A stretch of 64,000 bases of DNA from an uncultured Flavobacteriales bacterium (GTDB taxonomy: Bacteria; Bacteroidota; Bacteroidia; Flavobacteriales_E; Vicingaceae), in assembly GCA_913056345.1 (NCBI GenBank), contig CAJXMH010000005.1, positions 82,495 through 146,494 on the forward strand, written 5' to 3'. Below are positions 34,601-41,194 of this stretch, one piece after another; within the stretch, counting starts at the first letter, position 1, and every line of letters begins with the position of its first letter. The position numbers were made by a program, and so were the translations under genes. Under the pieces are notes generated by a model. It saw only the letters and a program-made list of their open reading frames with translations, was not told the DNA's origin and ran no database searches.

Positions 34601-34890
34601 CGGAAAAGCTGAACCAAGAAGCAGAAAAAAGAAGACAGGATAATAAAGACAGAGAGTTTTATGAAGGTGAAGCAAAACCGCGACAAGACCCAGAGTCAGC
34701 TGACTATCCGCAAGGAGTTACTGAGAAGATCATTGAGAATAGCAATGGAAGTACAACCATTAGAAGAATTGTAGTTGAAGGCACCCAAACAGACATTTAC
34801 GAGAAAACCTTATACACTTGGGGAGGTATTTTCTACACGAAGAACGGTGCCAACATCACCAAAGAAATTTGGGATGAGGAGAGCCGATAG
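28633..34890 (+). CDS. Giant exported repeat/coiled-coil protein in the B12 operon
   Basis: This 2085-residue protein starts at a TTG followed by a clear signal peptide (KHLYKLISLAVLLLAAPLLHAQ). A carboxypeptidase-regulatory-like beta domain follows (about residues 24-110). Next come about 24 TPR-like units of 55-70 residues, each ending in a [ED]xYPxxK/QI signature such as ESYPQEKI or EQYPKDQI (about 178-1655). Then comes a highly charged coiled coil (about 1660-2020) and a conserved-looking C-terminal module (2025-2085, 'YPQGVTEKIIEN', 'YTWGGIFYTKNG'). It has no T9SS tail or lipobox, so it is probably periplasmic. It sits between the PP-loop gene and lipoprotein btuF, which overlaps it by 17 bp. 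Its function is unknown; a periplasm-spanning scaffold is possible. Confidence 0.8.
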   Translation: MKHLYKLISLAVLLLAAPLLHAQNFTLIMEMVVTEDGKKRGGAEVNVYRDGQFVEKVLTDDRGLADIPMKPGGVYTIEIGGNQGLIKKKLEINTKNVPAEDLSGETFFPAEVDIFKKLDGLDYNILNKPIGKIMYDPSIAGFDADRGYTKQMKSQLEELQENYLAKKEEEAKREEQKQELYDEAIKKADKALKSEQWEEAEKYYKEAAELMPIETYPTFQLAELETKLIKIRETNERYDDAIGKAEAALSSKDYQTAVAEFKRASGYKPDEEYPQNKLKEVQDLLANQAKVEQNYLAAIEKGDNALKASDYNTAQEAFKEATELKPEESYPKNKLAEIKDVLAKREAKEQEYQETIKKADEALAAKNYPEAKAAYEKAKGLKPTESYPAEQITKLGELMAAAAKKEQDYLAAVETADNALQANKLDEAKTAYEEASKIKPEEEYPKNKIKEIDQAIAQKEAKEQEYQAKIKEADQAFGDQQLEAAKTAYQAASAIKPTETYPQEKISEIDGLLAEQAKQEEAYQAAIAKGDQALSAEDYEAAKAGYQEALSIKADESYPQEKLNEIEGIVVKMQAAEEEYNKAIQDGDDALANQDYEKAIEFYQAASALKAEEQYPKDKIAEIEAKQKELAEKDAAYQEAITQGDQALENGKLEEAKTAYTRALSLKAEESYPQEKITEIEAKLAEQAKQEEAYTAAIAKGDEALKNKSLEDAKAAYEEALELKNEEQYPKDKIAEIDGLIAAQAEAEENYNKAIEEGDEALKNEEWEKAKSAYENALSIKEDDYPKSKIQEIEQKLAEIKAEEQAAAKLEADYQAAISEGDQAISSKEYDKALSAFEKALALKAEETYPAQKIEEIKAEQEKLAAAKAEEARLAKLQAQYDSLISLADQAYQSKQLEDARKEYQAALAVKSEESYPQEKIDEINETLADAAKQEEAYQAAIEEADKLLGDEKWEEAKAKYAEASSIKSEESYPKDKISEIEAKLAELAAQQEEIRIQQEKDEQYQALVAEADNLFQDEKLDEAKVKYEEALKIKDEQYPKDQISAIAEKKRAQAAQQEQAEIDAQYDALIAEGDKLFESADLDQAKKKYEESLNLKDEQYPKDQLAAIEEKKQALAEAAEKEAAAAEQAKIEAEYQALIAEADQLLEGEKLDEAKAKYEAAIAVKEEQYPKDQISAIEERKQALASEAEKEAAAAEQAKIDAEYQALIAEADQLLDEEKLDEAKAKYEAAIAVKEEQYPKDQISAIEERRQALAAEAEKEAAAAEQAKIDAEYQALISEADQLLEGEKLDKAKAKYEAAIAVKEEQYPKDQITAIEERKQALAANAEKEAAEAEKAKKEAKFQALIAEGDALAEESKLEEAKGKYEEALGVMEDPYPAEQIAKIEAQLQKLAEKQAAEAKAAKKEQDYLAAIEKGDQELEAKNYMDALVAYQKALKLKPEESYPTQKVEEINDLLAEQAFESQQNQAAYDEAMAKGEEQLSNEAYSEAISSFKQAQALIPEETLPAQKIEEAEAAIIAAKAKQEEIRLKQEQEAQNDMAYQTAITNADKAFKAKDYNEAENEYRLAKSLKPSKPYPQEQLDRIAELLQAKQAEKQKAMQAAQRYQDLIDEGDQAFKGEDYQSAKSAYQSALGIKQEDYPKDQLALIKEKLEEQKLSREEELKKMDEPIKIKKGPKATIDGDAEARIDAMYKEMWAKRNADKNELIEEKQELIKSLSDEEREKEAKKRASALEEIENIKVSQRKQAEEVDELHLQNYELVVEKEKGVKQEEEENRNDAKRLREDVMAEKEDLLTETKAYNEKRGEEIIEGKKEAIEEEHEEIKLTNEYRYSKQEERINEVKEEVEDKSQDIREFNQDRSSKFIQENKSDLDEREADYQELIKGYKEQDEKAIETEDEEIEEKQKEIREFEQERQQSSFKDGQEEVEEKKKNVPDYNKELVSDADERIMNQKEKVNDIATEERQFKMNKQDHFKDNQEAIEEKTVDLKEEAEKLNQEAEKRRQDNKDREFYEGEAKPRQDPESADYPQGVTEKIIENSNGSTTIRRIVVEGTQTDIYEKTLYTWGGIFYTKNGANITKEIWDEESR
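31990..32610 (+). repeat. Three near-identical 207-bp tandem repeats in the giant gene
   Basis: Units at 31990-32196, 32197-32403 and 32404-32610 each encode the same 69 residues with only a few substitutions (for example LLEGEKLDEAK, LLDEEKLDEAK, LLEGEKLDKAK). The other units of the gene are much more diverged, so this block reflects recent in-frame duplication or ongoing homogenisation. Confidence 0.9.
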
Positions 34891-36040
34891 ATCATTCATT
34901 CTTTTTATTTGCCTCATTTATGTTTTTGCTTTCAGTGCTTGTAAAGGTGAAAATCAAAGCACAGAAAGAAAATCAGCAGAAGAGGGGTTAACTGTAGCGT
35001 TAATTGACTCAACTGCACACTTTAAATTATACAAGGAGGGAACCAATTACCAATTACACATCCAAAATCCCTTTCCTGCTTCTAGCAAAGTAGAAGTAAT
35101 TCAACTCTACACCAAAGAAAAACCCAAGCAAAGAGCTGACATTACACACCAGATCAAAGTGCCAATCAAGCGCGCTTTGATCAGTTCAACAACCCACCTA
35201 GGCTTTTTAAATGGCTTACAAAAAGCAGCATCAGTAGTGGGTGCCTCTCAATTAAACTTGTACTACGATAGTCTTTTTCAAAGAAACGTTAGGCAGGGGA
35301 AAATAGTTAGCCTTGGTCAACAAAGGTTTAACCAAGAACAAGTATTGAGTTTAAATGCAGACATTCTGTTTTCTTTTGCGGTGAGCGCAGCTGATTACAA
35401 GCAAATAGAGCGCCTAAGAGAAATGGGTGTTAAAGTTGTTAGCATAGCTGAATACATGGAAGGTGACCCATTGAGTAAGGCCAAGTGGTTGCTAGCATTC
35501 TCCGCTTTTTTTGGTTCAGAAGCCGTTGAAAAAGCTCAACAGCAAATTTATTCAATCAAGCAGGATTATCAGAACTTGAAGGAGCTTGCTCAGAAAGCCA
35601 AATACAGACCTAAAGTATTGCTCAGTTTACCATGGAAAGGTAGTTGGTACGTTGGAGCAGGTGATTCATTTCAGGCCAAGTTTTTAGCTGATGCTGCTGC
35701 AGACTATATTTGGAAAGATCGAGCAGGTAAGGCAAGTATTGCACTTGATATTGAGGCTGTTTTTGAAAAAGGAATAACTGCCGACTATTGGCTTAATCCG
35801 GGAAATGTAACCTCCTACCAAGATTTATTTGAGCAAGACCAACGTTTTGAAAACTTCAAAGCAGTTAAACAAAGGCAAGTATTCAATATTTATAAAAGAG
35901 TAAACGCCGCAGGTGGAAATGATTATTGGGAGTCTGCCGTTTATCAACCTCAGTTGGTTTTAGCTGATTTAATTCATTTACTGCATCCCACACTTCTGCC
36001 TGAGCATGAATTACACTATTACCAAGCTTTAAAAGAATGA
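34874..36040 (+). CDS. btuF: Lipoprotein BtuF, periplasmic cobalamin-binding protein
   Basis: The ATG at 34874 opens a lipoprotein signal (RRADRSFILFICLIYVFAFSAC, Cys23) and lies 17 bp inside the end of the giant gene; the longer frame from 34775 lacks a signal. The 388-residue protein has the class III binding-protein layout: 'RALISSTTHLGFLNGLQKAASVVGASQ', 'SLNADILFSFAVSAADYKQIERLREMGVKVVSI', 'VLLSLPWKGSWYVGAGDSFQAKFLADAAADY' and 'FENFKAVKQRQVFNIYKRV'. It should deliver cobalamin to BtuC from the outer leaflet of the inner membrane. It overlaps btuC by 4 bp. Confidence 0.87.
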   Translation: MRRADRSFILFICLIYVFAFSACKGENQSTERKSAEEGLTVALIDSTAHFKLYKEGTNYQLHIQNPFPASSKVEVIQLYTKEKPKQRADITHQIKVPIKRALISSTTHLGFLNGLQKAASVVGASQLNLYYDSLFQRNVRQGKIVSLGQQRFNQEQVLSLNADILFSFAVSAADYKQIERLREMGVKVVSIAEYMEGDPLSKAKWLLAFSAFFGSEAVEKAQQQIYSIKQDYQNLKELAQKAKYRPKVLLSLPWKGSWYVGAGDSFQAKFLADAAADYIWKDRAGKASIALDIEAVFEKGITADYWLNPGNVTSYQDLFEQDQRFENFKAVKQRQVFNIYKRVNAAGGNDYWESAVYQPQLVLADLIHLLHPTLLPEHELHYYQALKE

Positions 36041-37050
36041 TGCAGAGAAGTATATTCTTTTATGCTTTATTAGTCTGCTTGGGGCTACTTTTTGCCTTGA
36101 ACCTAGGCTTTGGTAGTGCAAGTATTGGTTTTGGTCATAGTCTCAAGATCTTACTAAGTGGCGCAGGCAGTGAAACTGAACAATTGATCATTTTTCAATC
36201 GCGATTACCCAAAGCAATTACTGCTATTCTTTGCGGTGCTGCTTTGTCGGTTTCAGGCTTGTTAATGCAGACCTTGTTTCGTAATCCCTTAGCAGGCCCT
36301 TATATTCTTGGTATCAGCTCTGGAGCGGGTTTAGGTGTAGCTTTTTTGATCATGGGAGCTACTGTATTAGGAGTTAGTGTCTCCACCGGCATAAGCATTA
36401 GCGTAGCAGCCATAATTGGTGCAGTAGGAATTCTATTGATCTTGCTTTGGGTTTCACTGCGCTTAAACGATGTGATGAGCTTATTGATCTTGGGGGTTAT
36501 GATTGGAGCTATTGCAACAGCTATTATTGGTATGCTGCAATACTTCAGCACCGACTTTGAATTAAAAGCCTTTTTACTTTGGACGATGGGTAGTTTAGAA
36601 GGCCTGAATTATCAGGAGGTCAGCTTGGTGGCAGGCGTTTGTCTGTTGTTGATACTTTGGGCCTTTGTAAAAAGCAAGCCCATAAATGCCTTTTTACTCG
36701 GTGAAGATTACGCCCAAAGCATTGGTGTTAGCACCCTTGGTTTACGTATTACACTCATTCTTATAAGTGGCGGACTTGCAGGCGTGATCACTGCCTTTTG
36801 TGGACCAATTGGCTTTGTTGGAATTGTAGTACCACATCTTGCGCGTATGTTGCTCAAAACCACCAATCATTTAAAACTTATCCCCGCTTGCATGCTGATA
36901 GGAGCAAGTATTCTTTTATTGAGTGACCTACTCAGTCAAATACCGGGTAATGGACTGCTACTACCCATTAATTCAATTACAAGCTTAATCGGTATTCCCA
37001 TTATCATTTGGATTATTTTTAAGAAACGTAAACTCTCTTCAGGATTTTGA
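36037..37050 (+). CDS. btuC: Cobalamin ABC transporter permease BtuC
   Basis: The 337-residue protein has about ten transmembrane helices and FecCD-family signatures: 'SRLPKAITAILCGAALSVSGLLMQTLFRNPLAGPYILG' near the N-terminus and 'GPIGFVGIVVPHLARMLL' followed by 'LIPACMLIGASILLLSDLL' near the C-terminus. It forms the membrane channel with BtuD. It overlaps btuF by 4 bp upstream, and its TGA stop overlaps the TTG start of btuD. The operon context distinguishes it from siderophore permeases of the same family. Confidence 0.92.
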   Translation: MMQRSIFFYALLVCLGLLFALNLGFGSASIGFGHSLKILLSGAGSETEQLIIFQSRLPKAITAILCGAALSVSGLLMQTLFRNPLAGPYILGISSGAGLGVAFLIMGATVLGVSVSTGISISVAAIIGAVGILLILLWVSLRLNDVMSLLILGVMIGAIATAIIGMLQYFSTDFELKAFLLWTMGSLEGLNYQEVSLVAGVCLLLILWAFVKSKPINAFLLGEDYAQSIGVSTLGLRITLILISGGLAGVITAFCGPIGFVGIVVPHLARMLLKTTNHLKLIPACMLIGASILLLSDLLSQIPGNGLLLPINSITSLIGIPIIIWIIFKKRKLSSGF

Positions 37051-37820
37051 AAAAAGAACTCTTAAACATAGAGAAGTTGAGCGTTGGATACGGCAAGGAG
37101 CAGCGTAAAGTAGTTGAAAATGCTTCCATGCATGTGGAGGCAGGTGAGATCGTTTTACTTCTTGGTGAAAATGGATCGGGAAAATCCACCCTGATCAAGA
37201 CTATTGCAGGCCTTATTGAGCCCTTGTCTGGTGAATTGATGTTTCAACAAAGGGATTTGAAGCAATGGAATAGAAAGCAGCTAGCCAAAGAAATGGCTCT
37301 GGTACTTACTGATCAGAGCTATCAGGCACTTTTGAGTGTTGAAGAGTTTGTTGCTTTTGGGCGCTATCCTTTTACCAATTGGCTTGGTCAACTTAAAAAA
37401 GAAGATATTAAACAAATTCAGGATAGCTTGACTGCCTGTGAGTTGCAGACTTTAAGGCACAAAAAAATGGATGCATTGAGTGATGGAGAAAGACAGCGCG
37501 TTTTCTTGGCTCGTGCCATTGCACAGCAAGCCCAATTGTTGATCTTAGATGAGCCTACAACTCACTTAGATGTTAAGAACATTACTGCCCAACTGCGTCT
37601 TATTAAAAAGCTTGCCGAGGGTGAACGAACAGTGATTTTTTCTTCACATCAATTCGACTTGGCATTGCAAATAGCCGATAAAGTTTGGTTGATAGAAGAT
37701 AAGAAGGTACACCAAATTACTCCCGATGACTTCTACAACGACTGTATTTATCAAGAAATTCTTCTAGGAGATGCTTACCGCTACGATCAAGCAGATAAAC
37801 GTTTTAGGATCAAACTGTAG
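37047..37820 (+). CDS. btuD: Cobalamin ABC transporter ATPase BtuD
   Basis: The 257-residue ABC ATPase starts at a TTG that overlaps the btuC stop (TTGA). Motifs are Walker A 'LLGENGSGKSTLIK', Q-loop 'VLTDQS', signature 'LSDGERQRVFLARAIAQ', Walker B 'LLILDEPTTHLD' and the H-loop 'VIFSSHQFDLAL'. It powers cobalamin import through BtuC and is the last gene of the operon. The following gene is convergent, 6 bp away. Confidence 0.93.
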   Translation: MKKELLNIEKLSVGYGKEQRKVVENASMHVEAGEIVLLLGENGSGKSTLIKTIAGLIEPLSGELMFQQRDLKQWNRKQLAKEMALVLTDQSYQALLSVEEFVAFGRYPFTNWLGQLKKEDIKQIQDSLTACELQTLRHKKMDALSDGERQRVFLARAIAQQAQLLILDEPTTHLDVKNITAQLRLIKKLAEGERTVIFSSHQFDLALQIADKVWLIEDKKVHQITPDDFYNDCIYQEILLGDAYRYDQADKRFRIKL

Positions 37821-37826
37821 CGCTAA

Positions 37827-38060
37827 CTAATCAGGTTTAGTGCCCATTCTTTTTAACCTCTTTTTCATGGAACGCTTGTATTTTCGTTGCATTTTTTTAG
37901 AGGCTTTTTTATAATCTTCTTTTAACTCCTGACTCGGCGCTTTATTGACCTTCATCCCTTTAGGGTTTACTCCTTTCGAGCCTTTATAAGGATTGCAAGC
38001 GAAGCAAAAAAGGAGTAGGGTCAAAGTAAAAACTATATTTCTCTTACTATTTACGACCAT
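37827..38060 (-). CDS. Small basic lipoprotein
   Basis: The 77-residue protein has a lipoprotein signal peptide with lipobox 'CFAC' (Cys22: VFTLTLLLFCFAC) and a short, very basic mature part ending 'MQRKYKRSMKKRLKRM'. No domain was recognised. It is the last gene of the reverse-strand TlpA-SCO operon, and its ATG overlaps the end of another tiny lipoprotein gene by 14 bp. The strong positive charge might mediate contact with nucleic acid, LPS or peptidoglycan, but that is only speculation. Confidence 0.65.
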   Translation of the reverse strand: MVVNSKRNIVFTLTLLLFCFACNPYKGSKGVNPKGMKVNKAPSQELKEDYKKASKKMQRKYKRSMKKRLKRMGTKPD

Positions 38061-38202
38061 GATTCTTCCTTAATTCTTTTGTTTCTGGCAGCTTGTAAGT
38101 TTTCATTTTTGATTTCTTTACGGTTTTACAAGCGTTAGAAAACAGCATTATACAAGCTACTAACGTTAAACTAAGGATTATATTCTTGTTGTAAGATCTC
38201 AA
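38047..38202 (-). CDS. Very small lipoprotein, TTG start
   Basis: A 51-residue frame starts at TTG (38202-38200), 32 bp inside the end of the SCO gene, and ends at a TAG (38049-38047), 14 bp inside the next gene. The product begins RSYNKNIILSLTLVAC and continues to a lipobox-like 'MLFSNAC', followed by a short basic tail (TVKKSKMKTYKLPE). It has the three parts of a lipoprotein signal: a positive N-terminus, a hydrophobic core and cysteine. Either Cys could be lipidated. Overlap with both neighbours in the same direction suggests translational coupling. It is short and depends on a TTG start, so it needs proof. Confidence 0.5.
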   Translation of the reverse strand: MRSYNKNIILSLTLVACIMLFSNACKTVKKSKMKTYKLPETKELRKNHGRK

Positions 38203-38830
38203 TGTCTTCAATTAGCTGGTCAACACTAGCTGGGTCGGTACCATCATAGAAGCCTCTTATCCTTTTCTCTTTGTCAACTAAAACAAAGTTTTCGGTGTGG
38301 ATAAAATCATCTATGCCACCATCACCTTCTGTGGTTGCAGCAAAATAGGATTTTCTCGCGAGATCATAGATTACTTTCTTATCGCCTGTCAAAAAGATCC
38401 ACTTTTCGGGAATGGCTTCATAACGTGCTGCATATTCTTTCAGAACGGAAGGGGAATCGATCTTGGGCGTAACGGAATGGGAAACGATCATAAAATCTTC
38501 CGCATCAGCGTAAGCTTCTTGCACACGCATCATCTGGCTGCTCATATCCGGACAGATCGTGGGACAAGTAGTGAAGAAAAAATCAGTCACATAATACTTT
38601 CCTTCTAGGTCAGCTTGACTAAAAAGGGCACTATCTTGATCAATCAATTCAAAATCCGCGATACGGTGATTCTTTTTTACATTTTGCACAGACTCATCTA
38701 CCAGCTCAGGATTGATCATCAAAGGGGAATAGATTGGTAAGCTACGATCTGCTTTGATCATCTTGTAGGCAATAGCAATGCCAACTATTAAAAGCAATCC
38801 AGGTATGATGAGTGCTAGTTTATTCTTCAT
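38171..38830 (-). CDS. SCO1/SenC family copper-binding thioredoxin-fold protein
   Basis: The 219-residue protein has one N-terminal membrane anchor (about residues 5-22) and a thioredoxin-fold domain with the SCO copper motif 'TTCPTICPDM' (Cys89, Cys93) and the distal His in 'DDFIHTENFVLVD'. Together these form the copper site used in CuA assembly of cytochrome oxidase or in periplasmic thiol redox work. It overlaps the upstream TlpA-like gene by 11 bp and a tiny downstream lipoprotein gene by 32 bp, so all are likely one operon. No oxidase genes are in the window. Confidence 0.9.
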   Translation of the reverse strand: MKNKLALIIPGLLLIVGIAIAYKMIKADRSLPIYSPLMINPELVDESVQNVKKNHRIADFELIDQDSALFSQADLEGKYYVTDFFFTTCPTICPDMSSQMMRVQEAYADAEDFMIVSHSVTPKIDSPSVLKEYAARYEAIPEKWIFLTGDKKVIYDLARKSYFAATTEGDGGIDDFIHTENFVLVDKEKRIRGFYDGTDPASVDQLIEDIEILQQEYNP

Positions 38831-40253
38831 TCTTGTCCTTTTTATCTTTTTCTAGGTAATAGTTAAGGATTTCTTCTAACGCTTCAACGCTAACCTTCTT
38901 AGCAATGATCTTCTTATCCTTATCAAGTAAATAAGTTTGAGGAGTACTGTACACGTCATATAAGGAACGGAAATTACTGGTAAAATCCTCTCCATCAGAA
39001 CCGTTGATCCAGTCTAACTTGTGTTTTTGAATGAAGCGTATCCATTCTTCATTTTCAAATTCATTACCCACGGCAAAAACTTCAACTCCTTTGTCTTTAT
39101 AGTTGTCGTAGATCTTCTTCAATTTAGGAGTTGCTTTCTTGCAATGTCCACATTCAGGCGACCATATATAAACGATTGTATAATTAGCCTCTACATCATA
39201 AAGTTGAATAAACTTTTCCATTGCAGTGTCTTTGACCACAATGTTTGGAGCTTTCTTGCCAATCAAGAGGGGATCGAGGGCTTTTACACGTTCCTCAAGT
39301 TTCTCCAATTGCTTATCACTAAACCAAGGTTTGGCTTTTCCCTTCATAAAGTAGTTTTTGCCTAAATGAACAAAAACGGCATCCATCCCCATTTTATCAG
39401 AGCGTTCGTATTTTGATGTCATATAGCTTAAAGCATAACGAAATAGATCAGGACTTTGCTCCGCTTTTGTTAAGATCAAGTCAACAGACTCAATAATGGA
39501 GTCCACATTTTGGTAGGTTAATTTGTCTAGATAGTAAGTGATCTTTTCATGAAAAATAGAGGTTCTAACCAATCTGCCATCGCTGAAATCAATATTGTCA
39601 AAAAAGTGGTTTTTGAAATAGCGAAATTCAAAAGTACTGTCAATGCTTCCATCTTCGTTTTTAGGCGCTTCAGGTACCTCAGGGTAGGCAAGTCCTTTTA
39701 CAAAGTTGCTTGTCAAAGTTCCCTTATGATCTTCGTGCAACCGAGCAATGTATTTTTTCACCTCAGTATCTAATTCAGCAAGCTCCTCTTTAAGCTCTGC
39801 TGCTTTTTTAGGCTTGGCAGACTTTAATTCGTCTTGCAGTCTTTTAGCTTTTAGTTGTTGCTTATTTAAATAGTGTAGATAATCAAAGAACAACTTACTT
39901 TCCTCGCTCCCTTTTACTTTAATGTTCCGCAAGTAATCGCTTGTGTCTGTTTCAAAACTCATTTCCTGACTATCAGCCATAAAGTCGAACAATTTTGTTT
40001 GCTTTAGCAGAACCGTATACATTCCGTGCTCCAAGGAATCGTCTTTTTCAAAAACCGCAAGACCTGATTCATCAAATTTTGCCGTATCGCGGTAAAATTG
40101 GCCTTTACCGTAATAATAGGCCAAGTAAACCATCGTATCTGATAGTCCATCAACTTTTACGCTTACCGAGTAACCTTTCTTATTGTTTTCCTGCGCTGAT
40201 AGCAGACCAATAAAGCAAAATCCCAATAGGAGGGTGAAAGAAATCTTTTTCAT
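38820..40253 (-). CDS. TlpA-type thioredoxin-like protein with DUF4369/DUF5106-like regions
   Basis: The 477-residue exported protein has a signal peptide (KKISFTLLLGFCFIGLLSAQ). A DUF4369-like beta domain follows (about 25-120: 'GLSDTMVYLAYYYGKGQFYRD'), then a helical DUF5106-like middle (about 130-330) and a C-terminal thioredoxin domain with redox motif 'SPECGHCKKATP' (Cys368, Cys371). It is probably a periplasmic disulfide reductase or sensor. It overlaps the SCO gene by 11 bp; the pair suggests copper or cytochrome maturation chemistry. A perfect -7 box lies 17 nt upstream. Confidence 0.87.
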   Translation of the reverse strand: MKKISFTLLLGFCFIGLLSAQENNKKGYSVSVKVDGLSDTMVYLAYYYGKGQFYRDTAKFDESGLAVFEKDDSLEHGMYTVLLKQTKLFDFMADSQEMSFETDTSDYLRNIKVKGSEESKLFFDYLHYLNKQQLKAKRLQDELKSAKPKKAAELKEELAELDTEVKKYIARLHEDHKGTLTSNFVKGLAYPEVPEAPKNEDGSIDSTFEFRYFKNHFFDNIDFSDGRLVRTSIFHEKITYYLDKLTYQNVDSIIESVDLILTKAEQSPDLFRYALSYMTSKYERSDKMGMDAVFVHLGKNYFMKGKAKPWFSDKQLEKLEERVKALDPLLIGKKAPNIVVKDTAMEKFIQLYDVEANYTIVYIWSPECGHCKKATPKLKKIYDNYKDKGVEVFAVGNEFENEEWIRFIQKHKLDWINGSDGEDFTSNFRSLYDVYSTPQTYLLDKDKKIIAKKVSVEALEEILNYYLEKDKKDKNEE

Positions 40254-40269
40254 TTTATTCAGTTTGCTT

Positions 40270-40277
40270 CAAAAGTA
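40270..40277 (-). promoter_or_regulatory. -7 promoter element of the TlpA-SCO operon
   Basis: On the reverse strand this reads TACTTTTG, a perfect TAnnTTTG, ending 16 nt before the ATG at 40253. Confidence 0.6.
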
Positions 40278-40390
40278 ACATTAAAGGGTACTTTTTGGCT
40301 GTTAATGCTTGTTAACTGCTATAAACAAGGATGCTAGCGAATTAAGCTTGTTTTAACTTAAAGCTTGAGAGTTTCTCGTATTTTTCAAGC

Positions 40391-41194
40391 GTGGAAGTTT
40401 TAACTTGGACTCTTCTGGTTTTACTCATCTTGGCTGGTATCATTACTGGTGTACTTTTTACTTTTTATTACCTGCAAGAGAAAATAATCTTCAATCCGAT
40501 CAGGCTTCCGAAGAACTACCAATTTCCCTTTAAAGCTGATTTTGAGGAGCGTTTTTACGAAGTTGAAAAGGGTGTGAGCCTTAACACTTTACTTTTTAAG
40601 GTAAAAAAACCAAAAGGCTTGATCTTCTATATACATGGAAATGCCGATAACTTGCGCTATTGGGGTGATTTTGCTTTTTTCTTTAACCAGCAACAGTATG
40701 ATGTTTTTATGTATGATTTCCGGGGCTTTGGAAAAAGCAATGGCAAAATAAAAGGGGAGAAGAACCTGCAAAGAGATGCCAAGATCCTTTATCAAAAAAT
40801 GTTGGAAGAATACGAAGAGTCAAAAGTGATCATCTATGGCTTTTCAATTGGAACAGGTATAGCAGCCAGACTAGGAAGCAAAAATCAACCTAAAGCCTTG
40901 ATCTTAGAAGCGCCCTATTTTAATTTTATTGAATTAGTAAAGTACCACAAGGCTTATCTCCCTGCTAAGCTGATCAGCAAATATCATTTTAGAACCAACC
41001 GTTACCTTAAAAAGGCCAGCTGTCCTTTATATATTTTTCATGGTACTGAAGATAGAAAAGTTCCTTACCACCTTGGTAAAAAGCTAGAAGGGGTGAACCC
41101 TAACATAAGCTTTATTTCCATAGAGGGAGCTGCTCACAACGACATGCAAAGCATGCAAAAATACCGCGAGGAATTGGTCAAACTACTTGATTAG
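40391..41194 (+). CDS. Membrane-anchored alpha/beta hydrolase
   Basis: The 267-residue protein starts at GTG and has an N-terminal transmembrane helix (about residues 5-28). The alpha/beta-hydrolase fold follows, with oxyanion '[13 protein letters not shown]', nucleophile elbow '[13 protein letters not shown]' (Ser in G-x-S-x-G), acid '[11 protein letters not shown]' and final His in 'EGAAHNDM'. It resembles the BEM46/ABHD13-like group. The substrate is unknown. Its stop overlaps the convergent RF3 stop by 4 bp. Confidence 0.87.
   Translation: MEVLTWTLLVLLILAGIITGVLFTFYYLQEKIIFNPIRLPKNYQFPFKADFEERFYEVEKGVSLNTLLFKVKKPKGLIFYIHGNADNLRYWGDFAFFFNQQQYDVFMYDFRGFGKSNGKIKGEKNLQRDAKILYQKMLEEYEESKVIIYGFSIGTGIAARLGSKNQPKALILEAPYFNFIELVKYHKAYLPAKLISKYHFRTNRYLKKASCPLYIFHGTEDRKVPYHLGKKLEGVNPNISFISIEGAAHNDMQSMQKYREELVKLLD

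Noticed and set aside
34775..34873. Extended start for lipoprotein BtuF
   Set aside because: The extension lies inside the giant gene in another frame and would hide the lipoprotein signal peptide that begins at 34874.
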